Below, piece by piece: positions 25,037 to 34,584 of a DNA stretch of 64,000 bases. The notes under the pieces were generated by a model. The model worked only from the letters and a program-made list of their open reading frames with translations. It did not search any database and was not told where the DNA came from. The stretch is taken from NCBI RefSeq assembly GCF_002954665.1, contig NZ_MSCM01000001.1, positions 85,183-149,182 of the forward strand, given 5' to 3'. The stretch's first letter is position 1. Each line of letters opens with the position of its first letter. Origin of the DNA: Polaribacter glomeratus (lineage in GTDB: Bacteria; Bacteroidota; Bacteroidia; Flavobacteriales; Flavobacteriaceae). The translations under genes were made by a program, and so were the position numbers.

Positions 25037-27445
25037 TTAAAATTTATACGTGTATCCCAAACGGATTATTTGTGTTTCGTTATAATTATTGCTGGTATAA
25101 CTAAATGTTTCTCCTTTAATAGTCTGCTTAGTAACCATTGTATTTAATAAGTCTGTAGCATTTAAAAAGAGTTCTCCTTTTCCCTTCTGAATTAATTTTT
25201 TAAGACCCAAATCCAACGAGAATAGAGAAGCTCTTTTTCCTTGCGGTATAATATCCGGAGCTAAATAACTAGCGGTTAATTGCGCATCTACCGTTTTAGA
25301 AAAATGAAAGCTATTGTTTAATTTTAGCGTTCCAGAAGTTATTTTTTGTTGGTCTGCCGAGAAAATATTTTCCGTTGGATATAAATTAACTACCGAAAAA
25401 GCATCAATCTGATTTTGATACACATTTCCATTTAAATTAAAAGAATAGCTGTCGGATACTTCTTCTTCATAAATTACTTCAAGTCCGCTATTGAAACTTT
25501 TACCAGCATTCTGAAAAATTGCATAAATTAAAGGATCATTGCCAACTGTACTCGAAATTCGGGTAATAGTTCCGTCTGCAAAACGATGATAAAAAGCGGA
25601 ATATAAACTACCAGAATTCCAGCTTGTTTTATAACCTAACTCTAATAAATTGGTAAACTGCGGACGTAAATTAGGATTCCCAACTTTAATAATTTCGGCA
25701 TCATCATATTTAGGAAAAATGCGAATATCAACTTCATTTGGTCTGTCTACACGTCTGTTATAGAAAAGTGAAATTTTATTGTTTTCATCAAATTTTTTAG
25801 CAAATCGTACATTCGGGAAAGGTTCAAAATAAGTGTAACCTCCAGTTTTATAGGTGTTATGATTTGGGTTTACAAAATAATTTAAATCAACGTATTCTAC
25901 TCGCAAACCAATTTCTGCTTCATATTTTTCATTTTCATATATATAATTTCCATAAATAGCAGGGATAAATTCTTTGTATTCTGCTTCCCCACCTGCTTCA
26001 ATATCTAGCGGAGTGTTCGTTCCTGGAAAAAACTGCATATTAATTGGTATATTTCTTTGTCTTACTTTTATACCTGTTTCCATTTTACCATATTTTAATG
26101 GCTTTACGTAATCGATATTAAAATCATAAACCTGCTCATCCGAAAGTAGTTTAAAAGAATTTTTACTAATTGGTTGGTTAGGTAAAATATTATCGAAAAA
26201 GTATTTTTCATCCTCCCTATGAAACGTATAATTAAATCCCAATGTTAAGTTATGACCGGCTTCTTTAAATTTATGTAGATAACTTGCTGTTGCCATTGCT
26301 GTTATTTTTACTTCATCTTCTAAAAATTGCCAAAGGCGTAAACGGTTGCTAAAATCTTCATTAAAAAAAGGTTGATCTCCATTATCAATAATTACTTCTG
26401 TGCCGTATAAACCAGAAAAAGTTAGGGTGTTTTTGTCGTCTAAGGTCCAATCTACACCCGATTTAAAAGTCGAAAAATGGGTATCTCTATTTCGTTTCGA
26501 TTGTTGATTTATAATGGTTCCGTCATCATAGGTTCTAGTTACAAATTCATTTTTATTTAAAGTTTCGGTGTATAAATAATCACCCTGAAAAAAGATATTT
26601 ACCTTTTCTTTTCTATAATTTAAAGAAACAGACGGATTTATTTTTGGCGTGGCAGTATACTGCGGTCTACTAGTTGGCAGGTTTTCTTTACGAACCCATA
26701 AAGCACCTAAACCGCCAGTAAAACCAACTTTTCCGTTAAAGCCTTCCGCTTTATTTTTTTTGTAAATGATGTTGATAATTCCGCCATTTCCATTCGCATC
26801 ATATTTAGAAGACGGATTATTAATTACTTCAATTCGGTCAATGGCAGAAGACGGAATGTTATCCAATCCAGATTGATTTCCAAAACCAGTAAGCGCAGTT
26901 TGTTTGCCATCAATCAACACAATTATTTTATCATTTCCGCGTAATTTTACTTTTCCATCCAAAACGCTTACACTTGGTAAATTTTGCATGGCTTGTAAAA
27001 CAGAACCGCCACTTTGACTAATATTATCTTTTAAAGAATAGGTTTTTTTATCCATCTTGGCACTAATTTCATCTTTTTTAGTGTCAATAACGATCTCATT
27101 TAAACTGGCTATATCTTCGCTAAGTTCAATGCTTTTTAAATCTATAAATTTAGAGAGTGTTCCTATATAGACAGATTCCTTATAAGTAATGTATCCAATG
27201 GTAGAAATTTCTAGAAAGTAGTTTCCAGATTTTAGAGTGGCAAAAGTAAAAAGGCCTTCTTCGTTGGTTGCCGTTCCGATAACAAAGGCATTACCTAATT
27301 TAGATTTTAGAACTACACTTGCATACGGAATCGTATTTTGAGTGTTTTTATCTTTTACAGTTCCAGAAATGGTAACATTATTTTGGGCAAAAGCAGTTGT
27401 ATAAAATAAAATTACAACAGCAAATAGCAGTATTTTTTTGATCAT
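25037..27445 (-). CDS. TonB-dependent-type outer-membrane beta-barrel receptor (802 aa)
   Basis: A signal peptide ends near TTAFAQ. Residues about 25-110 are a carboxypeptidase-regulatory-like domain (VTISGTVKDKNTQNTIPYASVVLK). A plug domain follows with GGSVLQAMQNLPSVSV and KLRGNDKIIVLIDGKQT, and from about residue 230 the barrel, ending in RLGYTYKF with a terminal Phe. The type matches the outer membrane beta-barrel family that often pairs with two-component systems, and such a pair lies directly upstream (65-bp gap). The ligand is unknown. Confidence 0.9.
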   Translation of the reverse strand: MIKKILLFAVVILFYTTAFAQNNVTISGTVKDKNTQNTIPYASVVLKSKLGNAFVIGTATNEEGLFTFATLKSGNYFLEISTIGYITYKESVYIGTLSKFIDLKSIELSEDIASLNEIVIDTKKDEISAKMDKKTYSLKDNISQSGGSVLQAMQNLPSVSVLDGKVKLRGNDKIIVLIDGKQTALTGFGNQSGLDNIPSSAIDRIEVINNPSSKYDANGNGGIINIIYKKNKAEGFNGKVGFTGGLGALWVRKENLPTSRPQYTATPKINPSVSLNYRKEKVNIFFQGDYLYTETLNKNEFVTRTYDDGTIINQQSKRNRDTHFSTFKSGVDWTLDDKNTLTFSGLYGTEVIIDNGDQPFFNEDFSNRLRLWQFLEDEVKITAMATASYLHKFKEAGHNLTLGFNYTFHREDEKYFFDNILPNQPISKNSFKLLSDEQVYDFNIDYVKPLKYGKMETGIKVRQRNIPINMQFFPGTNTPLDIEAGGEAEYKEFIPAIYGNYIYENEKYEAEIGLRVEYVDLNYFVNPNHNTYKTGGYTYFEPFPNVRFAKKFDENNKISLFYNRRVDRPNEVDIRIFPKYDDAEIIKVGNPNLRPQFTNLLELGYKTSWNSGSLYSAFYHRFADGTITRISSTVGNDPLIYAIFQNAGKSFNSGLEVIYEEEVSDSYSFNLNGNVYQNQIDAFSVVNLYPTENIFSADQQKITSGTLKLNNSFHFSKTVDAQLTASYLAPDIIPQGKRASLFSLDLGLKKLIQKGKGELFLNATDLLNTMVTKQTIKGETFSYTSNNYNETQIIRLGYTYKF

Positions 27446-27510
27446 TATTTTAATTTTAATGCAATAATACCAATCAAATCTTAAGCAATTTTTAAGTTTT
27501 CATTTACGAA

Positions 27511-28761
27511 CTACTTAAACAGTATAGAAAAAACATGTTTTTGTTCTTCGTGATGATAAGACAACGTAAATCCATAAAAATCGCAAATCTTTTTAACGAT
27601 TGCCAAACCTAATCCTGTAGATTGTGCGCCATCAGATTCTCTATAAAAACGTAAAAACAAACTTTCTGGATTCGCAAGTGCTGTTTCTCCAAAATTTGAA
27701 ATAGTCAAGGTTGATTCTGTTGTGAAAATTACAATTTCTTCTTCTCCTTTTTCACCATGTTTAATGGCATTTGATAGTAAGTTATTAATCAAAATATCAG
27801 CAAGATAAGAATCCATTGTAACGATTAATTCCTTTTTAGAAGTATGCAAAATAGTTGCAAACTGCATTTCTTTAAAGCTTTCAATCTTTTCGTTGATTAA
27901 AACGGTTAGTTCAACGTTTTCTATGTTAATAAACTGATTGTTGTCTATTTTAGTAAGAATTGTTATTTTTTTATTCAATTGTTTTAAACGCTGAATATCT
28001 TTTTGAATAGAAGTTACTTGGCTAAATTGTTTGTCATTTATTTCATATTCATTGATGAGGTTGTCAATTTTTGCTTGGATAATTGCTAAAGGAGTTTGTA
28101 TTTCGTGGGATATGTTTTCGGTAAACTGCTTTAAATTCTCATAATCTGTTTTTACTTTATTAGTAAGCAACGTAATCTCATTTTTCAATTCCGAAAATTC
28201 TAAGACATCGCTTTCTACAAGTACTAACGGTTTTTTTGACGTTAAAGAAAATCGTTTCATCTGCTCTAAATTCATAAAAAACGGTTTCCATAATTTTAGA
28301 TTTCTTTTGGTGTTAAAGTAAAATAAAAACAGAAAAGCCAGTAGAAATATTATAATATTAGAGAGTACAATTGCCAATAAAAAATCATCAGATTCAACCA
28401 CTAAATTCCGAACGGTTATTTGGTAATTTGTACCATTAATATTTTTAAAAATAGATAATTCTCTAAATAGCTCCATTTCATCCTGCGAAGGATCATAGAT
28501 AATTGTGTCTTTTAACAACTTGTTTTTTAGTGTTTTTACTATTTTTATTTCTGTTACAGGTGGCAAAGAGTATATGGTATTGTGTTCTTTTAGAGCATCT
28601 GCAACTCTGGCTTCTGTAGAATATAATACTTCTTCTACTTCATTTTTTAACAAGTGTTTTGTGTAAAAATACAATGCTACAGAACTCAAAAAAGCCAAAA
28701 CGAATCCGGTTAAAAGAAAGGTTTTAGATGTTTTTTTTATAAGCGTTATTTTTTTTGGCAT
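27511..28761 (-). CDS. Sensor histidine kinase (416 aa)
   Basis: Transmembrane helices at about 14-34 and 127-149 enclose a periplasmic sensor of about 90 residues. There is no clear HAMP domain. The phosphoacceptor is His219 in NISHEIQTPLAII. The ATPase domain has NNLLSNAIKHG and STGLGLAIVKKI. The ATG is 3 bp after the response-regulator stop codon, so they are partners. Confidence 0.94.
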   Translation of the reverse strand: MPKKITLIKKTSKTFLLTGFVLAFLSSVALYFYTKHLLKNEVEEVLYSTEARVADALKEHNTIYSLPPVTEIKIVKTLKNKLLKDTIIYDPSQDEMELFRELSIFKNINGTNYQITVRNLVVESDDFLLAIVLSNIIIFLLAFLFLFYFNTKRNLKLWKPFFMNLEQMKRFSLTSKKPLVLVESDVLEFSELKNEITLLTNKVKTDYENLKQFTENISHEIQTPLAIIQAKIDNLINEYEINDKQFSQVTSIQKDIQRLKQLNKKITILTKIDNNQFINIENVELTVLINEKIESFKEMQFATILHTSKKELIVTMDSYLADILINNLLSNAIKHGEKGEEEIVIFTTESTLTISNFGETALANPESLFLRFYRESDGAQSTGLGLAIVKKICDFYGFTLSYHHEEQKHVFSILFK

Positions 28762-28764
28762 TGG

Positions 28765-29439
28765 TTAATCTTCTATAAATTTATAGCCACTGCCATAAGC
28801 AGTTTTAATATATTTTGCACCTTCTGCAGTTAACTTTTTTCGCAAATTATTGATGTGCACATAAATAAAATCAAAATTATCTAGTAAATCACTATCATCT
28901 CCCCAAAGATGCTCGGCAATAATTTCTTTGGATAAAATGCGCCCTTTGTTTGATATAAAAAACACTAATAAATCGTATTCCTTTCTGGTAAGTCCTATCG
29001 CTTTGCCGTCTATATACGCTGCTCTCGATTTGGTGTCAATTTTAATTTCGTTAAACTCCATCACCTCATCACCGCCATAAGTACCACGACGAAGCACTGC
29101 ATTTATTCTCGAATTCAATTCTGCTAAATGAAAAGGTTTTGTAATATAATCGTCCGCACCTAAATCTAAACCTTCTAATTTATCGGTTAAAGAATTATTA
29201 GCAGAAATAATAATCACACCTGCTTTTTTCTTTTCTTTTTTTAGTGTTTTTAGGATGTCTAAACCGCTACCAGAATTTAAGTTGATATCTAATATAATAA
29301 TATCATACTCATAAATGGCCGCTTTTTCGGAAGCTTCTCTAAAATCGGATGCCACTTCACAAATATTTCCATCACGTTGCAAATAGGTAACAATTGCTTG
29401 TTGCAAATCTATTTCGTCTTCGGCTATTAGATATTTCAT
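28765..29439 (-). CDS. OmpR-family response regulator (224 aa)
   Basis: The receiver domain has the acidic pair near EDE at 7-9, phosphoacceptor Asp51 in IIILDINLNSGSG and Lys in DDYITKPFH. The C-terminal winged helix has GLTRKEYDLLVFFISN and YVHINNLRKKL. It is transcribed with the kinase and probably controls the receptor gene that follows or the efflux operon upstream. Confidence 0.95.
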   Translation of the reverse strand: MKYLIAEDEIDLQQAIVTYLQRDGNICEVASDFREASEKAAIYEYDIIILDINLNSGSGLDILKTLKKEKKKAGVIIISANNSLTDKLEGLDLGADDYITKPFHLAELNSRINAVLRRGTYGGDEVMEFNEIKIDTKSRAAYIDGKAIGLTRKEYDLLVFFISNKGRILSKEIIAEHLWGDDSDLLDNFDFIYVHINNLRKKLTAEGAKYIKTAYGSGYKFIED

Positions 29440-29511
29440 GTCTGTAAATTTAAGACTATAATAATGGTTAAGAATAGAGTTATGATAAAAAATATTTAAG
29501 TAAACTACACA

Positions 29512-30654
29512 TTACAAGGTTTCTAATTGATCAATAATTTGTAAAAAAATACTATTCCAATAAGAGGTTTGTAAATTCATAGAACTATCACCAAAACGAA
29601 CAATAATAATTTCTTGTTCAGGATACATATATAAATATTGCCCATATAAGCCAATAGCAAAAAAACTACCATATTTTAAAGGCCCAATTCCCCAATTATT
29701 ATGATAAAAATGTTTGTTATTCCCTATCGGATGTGGTTTGGTAGATTTCTCAACCCAATCACGAGAAATAATTTGTTTACCGTTCCAATTTCCTTTTTTT
29801 ATGTATAAACGGGCAAACTTTGCAAAATCTACGGTTCGCGCTTGCAAACAACAAAAAGCTTTTTCAATTCCTTCATTGTCGGCTCTATCTGTGCTCCATG
29901 TTGCAGGCGCTTCCATGCCTAATTCTTTCCATATTTTTTCTTGTAAATAATTGGATGTAGATTTTTTCGTAACTTTTTCAATAATGTACGATAACAACAG
30001 CGTATTGATGCTACTGTATTTAAAGTTTTTATCAGGACTTTCTTCAATTTTCGCGTTCAGCATTCGTTCTCTCAAATCATTTCCCCAATAGAACTCTGCA
30101 TTGTCAGATAAAACATTGAATTTACTATCGCTAAAAGCAATGCCAGAAGTATGATCTAGTAAGTGTCTAATTTTAATTTTATCCCAACCTTCTTTTTTTT
30201 TAAATTCAGGTAAATAATTAATGATTTTATCTTCTATACTGTGTATTTTATCTTCGTCAATAGCAATTCCTATCAAGGTAGAGACCATTGGTTTTACTAC
30301 CGAAAAACTAGATACTAAAGTGGTATCTGTAAAATTGGGTTGGTAATTTTTATAAAGAATTGTATCTCTTCTAATAATTAGAAAAGAAACCGTATTGTGT
30401 AATTTTACAAAGCTATCTAAACTAACATTTGTAGCATTAAAATCTTTATTGGTAAGACCTATTTTTTTACCTAAATCATAATTTTTTGCAGGTTCAATAA
30501 AATGAAATACAGACGTACCATTTTCTATAACTCTGCTAGGAAAACGTTTGTATGATTTCTGTGTTGGAAACCCTCCAAATCGTATCGGTCTTAAAGCAGA
30601 ACAACTACTTAAAATCAAGAATAAGAGGGCAAATAAGGATAGTTTATAGTTCAT
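29512..30654 (-). CDS. Serine hydrolase lipoprotein, class C beta-lactamase-like (380 aa)
   Basis: A lipoprotein signal ends at LSSC (Cys18). The catalytic motif SxxK is S118-V-V-K121 in SSFSVVKPM, and the YxN-like Tyr is in FKYSSINTLLLSYI. The fold matches beta-lactamase/esterase family proteins such as EstB-like enzymes. Its ATG lies 1 bp after the stop codon of the RND pump gene, so it belongs to the efflux operon. Whether it hydrolyses beta-lactams, esters or peptidoglycan peptides cannot be told. Confidence 0.88.
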   Translation of the reverse strand: MNYKLSLFALLFLILSSCSALRPIRFGGFPTQKSYKRFPSRVIENGTSVFHFIEPAKNYDLGKKIGLTNKDFNATNVSLDSFVKLHNTVSFLIIRRDTILYKNYQPNFTDTTLVSSFSVVKPMVSTLIGIAIDEDKIHSIEDKIINYLPEFKKKEGWDKIKIRHLLDHTSGIAFSDSKFNVLSDNAEFYWGNDLRERMLNAKIEESPDKNFKYSSINTLLLSYIIEKVTKKSTSNYLQEKIWKELGMEAPATWSTDRADNEGIEKAFCCLQARTVDFAKFARLYIKKGNWNGKQIISRDWVEKSTKPHPIGNNKHFYHNNWGIGPLKYGSFFAIGLYGQYLYMYPEQEIIIVRFGDSSMNLQTSYWNSIFLQIIDQLETL

Positions 30655-30655
30655 T

Positions 30656-33655
30656 TTATTCTTTTATAATTTTTAAGATGGTTGGTAACACAATTAATAA
30701 AAGGGGCAAGGCAAATACCAATCCTCCAATAACCGCGATTGCCAAAGGCTGATGTAATTGTGCCCCCGCGCCAATGCCTAACGCTAAGGGTGCAAGTGCC
30801 ATTATCGCAGCAAAAGCGGTCATTAATTTAGGTCGTAAACGTGCCGCAATCGCATATTCAATTTTTTGGATATGACTTAAAGAAGCATCACTTTCTTGAT
30901 ATTGTCTGTAGGTAAAAATGGAGTTTTCGCCAATAATACCTACAATCATAATAATACCAGTATAACTACCTACGTTTAAAGGTGTTCTAGTGATGTACAA
31001 ACTCAATAAACTTCCTGCAACTCCCAAAACGGCAATAACAATAATAGCTAGCGCAATTTTTACTTTTCTAAACAGAAATAAGATCACAATAAAAACAAGT
31101 AAAATAGCAGCAATTAAAATTATCATTAATTCCTTAAAAGCTTTTTGCTGCTCTTTGTAAGCACCACCATATTCAATAGAATACCCAGTAGAAAGTGCAA
31201 TTTTTTTAGTTAAATGCTGTTGAATATCTTTAAGCGTAGAACCTAAATCTCTGTTATTTAAACGAGCCGTAATTACACCCATCGATTTTTGATTTTCGCG
31301 ATTAATTTCAGCAACACCTTTTCCTATTTCAATGGTGGCAACTTGAGTCATTGGCAAACTTGAACCGTTAGGCAACAAAATAGCGGTGTTTTTTATATCA
31401 GAAATAGAGGTTTTACCGGCATCAGGGTATATCAAACGGATAGCGACCATTTGTTCTTTATCAATCATAGAGCTTACAACAGTTCCTTCAATTTGTGTTT
31501 GTAATTGTAGTTGAAAATCTGCAACGGTCATCCCTAATTGTGCCAGTACAGGTACATTGGGTATTATTGATACACTTGGGCCGGCAACGATTATGCCGTC
31601 ATTTACATCAGCTGTACCTTGTACCGTTTCAATTTCTTTTGCTATTTCTCTTGATAAACGTTCTAACGTTTTTACATCATTCCCAAAAACTTTTACCTCA
31701 ATAGGTTGCACAGAACTCATTAAATCGCCTAACATATCGCCAATAACTTGACCAAAATCAATCGTTAATTGGGGTACTTTTTCTTCAATCCGTTTTCTAA
31801 TTTTATCAGAAACCGCTGTGGTAGTTGCGCTGCGTTTATCTTTTAATTTAATTAAATAATCACCTCTATTAGGTTCTGTAATAAAAAAGCCCATCTGGGT
31901 TCCTAACCTTGCCGAATAGGCTTCAACCTCGGGCTGTGTATCTAAAACACTATTTACTATTTGCAGCATATTGTCCGTTTCTTCGAGGGTGGTGCCGGGC
32001 GGACTGTTATAATCTAACACAATACTTCCTTCATCCATTTCTGGTAAAAATCCAGAGGGTAATTTTGACGGAACCACAACTAATATCGCAACACAAAGCA
32101 ACAGAAAAACAATGCCAATAAAGGGTTTTCCTAAAACATTGTGAATCCATTTAGTTTTTGCTGCTTGTTTGTGTTCAATTGTTTTGTTTTTGGTAAAAAG
32201 AATAGATAAAACAGGCGCCAATAACCAGGTTACTAAAAAGGAAGCAGACAAAGCAATCATCATACTAAACGCCATCACTTTAAAATAAGCACCCGCAACG
32301 CCCGTCATTAAAACAAACGGAATAAAAATAACCAACGTACTTAACGAAGAACCAATCATGGCAGGCAGCAAATGTGTAATCGCTTCGTGCGCAATCCAAT
32401 CCATTTTTTCTTTCGGATGTTCTTCCCGTATTTTATGAATCTGCTCTATAATAATTACCACATCATCAATCATCAATCCAATTGCGGCTGCAACTGCGCC
32501 CAAGGTCATAATGTTAAAAGAATAACCAATGGCATCAAGTACAATAAGCGTTAAAGACAACGAAACGGGTATCGTAAAAAGGACCACTAAACTTGCCGAA
32601 AACGAACGCAGAAATAAAATAACTACCAAAAGGGCTAACACCAAACCAATCCAAAGTACATCTTTAATACTTGCAATACTGGTATTTACAAAATCGGCTT
32701 GTTTGTAATACGGTTTTAAAACTACGCCTTTTGGTAATGTTTTTGCCAATTCAGCAATCTTTTGTTCAATGGTATTATTTACTTCAATAAGGTTGGCATT
32801 TGGTTGTTTTACAATGGCAATTATTGGCACATTTTTTCCGTTGGCAAGTATTTTTACATATTCTTTAACTTCATGTACTTCAATATTGGCAACATCTTTT
32901 AAACGAATTAAGCGATTAGGACTATTAATAATGACCAAGTTTTGCAAATCGTCAATATCATCAACCGCATTATCGGTAAGCGTTAAATACATTCTATTAA
33001 AATCGCTAATGTATCCGTTAGATTGTAATAAGTTAGAGTTTACTACCGCATTCTGAATGGTAGCAACAGAAATACCTAACGATTTTAGTACATCGGGTTT
33101 TAAAATTACTTGAAACTCTTTATCCTTTCCGCCAATAACAGCAATATTGGATACGCCTGGTGTTGCCGCAAGAAATGGTTTTACTTGGTAGGTTGCAATT
33201 TTCTTTAAATCTACTTGCGATAATCCGTCGCCTTCTAAAGAATATCTCATAACGGGCAATATAGACGGATTCATTTTTTCTACAGAAAAAACAGTATTGG
33301 GTAAAATACTTCCTTGAGATTGATTGATAAAAGATTCAATTTGCGACTTTGCTATATTAATGTCTGTGCTCCAATCTAAAAACACAGAAATCTCACAACT
33401 ACCGCGAGAAGTTGTACTGCGTATATATTGCAACCCTTCGGTGCTACGAATAATGTTTTCTAACGGTATGGTTACCGTAGTCATCATTTTATCTACAGGC
33501 TGCTGCCCAGCGTCTGCAATTACTTTTATTTTAGGAAATGTAATATCTGGAAATAACCCTGTTTTTAAATTTTGATACGTAAAAATACCGCCAATAAGTA
33601 GCAGTATACCAATGGCAAGTAATGGAAATTTGTAATTAGAATGCAGTTTTTTCAT
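30656..33655 (-). CDS. RND efflux transporter permease (999 aa)
   Basis: This is a full-length RND pump with a first helix (FPLLAIGILLLIGGIFTYQ), two large periplasmic loops, and the proton-relay motif AAIGLMIDDVVIIIEQIH in the fourth helix. The sequence is closest to HAE1/multidrug-type subfamilies. Its ATG overlaps the adaptor stop codon (TAATG). Substrates are unknown; the missing heavy-metal motifs make a metal pump less likely. Confidence 0.94.
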   Translation of the reverse strand: MKKLHSNYKFPLLAIGILLLIGGIFTYQNLKTGLFPDITFPKIKVIADAGQQPVDKMMTTVTIPLENIIRSTEGLQYIRSTTSRGSCEISVFLDWSTDINIAKSQIESFINQSQGSILPNTVFSVEKMNPSILPVMRYSLEGDGLSQVDLKKIATYQVKPFLAATPGVSNIAVIGGKDKEFQVILKPDVLKSLGISVATIQNAVVNSNLLQSNGYISDFNRMYLTLTDNAVDDIDDLQNLVIINSPNRLIRLKDVANIEVHEVKEYVKILANGKNVPIIAIVKQPNANLIEVNNTIEQKIAELAKTLPKGVVLKPYYKQADFVNTSIASIKDVLWIGLVLALLVVILFLRSFSASLVVLFTIPVSLSLTLIVLDAIGYSFNIMTLGAVAAAIGLMIDDVVIIIEQIHKIREEHPKEKMDWIAHEAITHLLPAMIGSSLSTLVIFIPFVLMTGVAGAYFKVMAFSMMIALSASFLVTWLLAPVLSILFTKNKTIEHKQAAKTKWIHNVLGKPFIGIVFLLLCVAILVVVPSKLPSGFLPEMDEGSIVLDYNSPPGTTLEETDNMLQIVNSVLDTQPEVEAYSARLGTQMGFFITEPNRGDYLIKLKDKRSATTTAVSDKIRKRIEEKVPQLTIDFGQVIGDMLGDLMSSVQPIEVKVFGNDVKTLERLSREIAKEIETVQGTADVNDGIIVAGPSVSIIPNVPVLAQLGMTVADFQLQLQTQIEGTVVSSMIDKEQMVAIRLIYPDAGKTSISDIKNTAILLPNGSSLPMTQVATIEIGKGVAEINRENQKSMGVITARLNNRDLGSTLKDIQQHLTKKIALSTGYSIEYGGAYKEQQKAFKELMIILIAAILLVFIVILFLFRKVKIALAIIVIAVLGVAGSLLSLYITRTPLNVGSYTGIIMIVGIIGENSIFTYRQYQESDASLSHIQKIEYAIAARLRPKLMTAFAAIMALAPLALGIGAGAQLHQPLAIAVIGGLVFALPLLLIVLPTILKIIKE

Positions 33656-34578
33656 TACTTTTTAAAGCTTACAATTGTTGAATCTTGCAGCTGATAACCG
33701 CCTTGCGTAATCACCAAATCATGTACTTTTAATCCTTTGGATGTTACCTGAATTAATGAATCACTCTTTAGCATCGGTACTACTTTTTGCTTTATTGCAA
33801 GCCATTTATCAACTACTTTCATCACCCAAAACTCCGTTAATAATTCATTGGTTTGCAAGGCCGATTTAGGAATTGTTAATGCCGATTGGTCTTCTTTGTA
33901 AATAGTTCTTACTTGCACATTTAAGTTTTCTGGAAGATTTCCTTTTGGCAGCGCAATTATAAATAGTTGCGATTGTGCCACTGCGTCTATTGTTGGCAGT
34001 GTGCTGGTTATTTTTGCAGTAATGGTTTCTCCATTTTGAAGCATAATTTCGCAAGTTGCTCCAATTTGTATCGCGTTTTCGTATTCAAAAGACACATTTA
34101 ATTGTATCACTAACGATGCTGGTTGCACCACAGTTGCCAAGAGATCACCTTCTGCAACATAATCATTTTGGGTAACATTTAGCAGTGTAAAAATGCCTGT
34201 TGCATTGCTTCTTATGATTATCGGGTTTATAAATTTACTTAATGAACTATCAATTTTTACCGCTTCTTTTAGCGCATCTTGCTCTTTTGTTCTAATGGAT
34301 GCAAAAGTTTGACCCATTCGTATAGCATCTCCAATTTTATAATGCATCCTAGAAATATAACCGGTAACGCTGGCACGAATAGTTTCTTTTTGTTGATAAA
34401 CGGTTACACCGTTAAACGTTAAGTATTCTTTGAGGTGATTTTGGGTTACCTCAGCAACCAAAACAGTAATCGGGGCTTTTTTATCAGTAGTAGTTGTTAC
34501 AGTTTTTTTACAAGCTGTAAATATAAAATTGATGCTTAGTGCCAAAGCAATACTATAAATAGCATATTTTTTTTTCAT
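33655..34578 (-). CDS. RND efflux periplasmic adaptor lipoprotein (307 aa)
   Basis: The lipobox is IFTAC (Cys23). The membrane-fusion fold has VTGYISRMHYKIGDAIRMGQ (lipoyl-like half), ATGIFTLLNVTQNDYVAEGDLL, and a C-terminal barrel. The alpha hairpin is very short, which may change how it meets TolC. It lies 6 bp after the TolC gene. Confidence 0.92.
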   Translation of the reverse strand: MKKKYAIYSIALALSINFIFTACKKTVTTTTDKKAPITVLVAEVTQNHLKEYLTFNGVTVYQQKETIRASVTGYISRMHYKIGDAIRMGQTFASIRTKEQDALKEAVKIDSSLSKFINPIIIRSNATGIFTLLNVTQNDYVAEGDLLATVVQPASLVIQLNVSFEYENAIQIGATCEIMLQNGETITAKITSTLPTIDAVAQSQLFIIALPKGNLPENLNVQVRTIYKEDQSALTIPKSALQTNELLTEFWVMKVVDKWLAIKQKVVPMLKSDSLIQVTSKGLKVHDLVITQGGYQLQDSTIVSFKK

Positions 34579-34584
34579 AAGTAG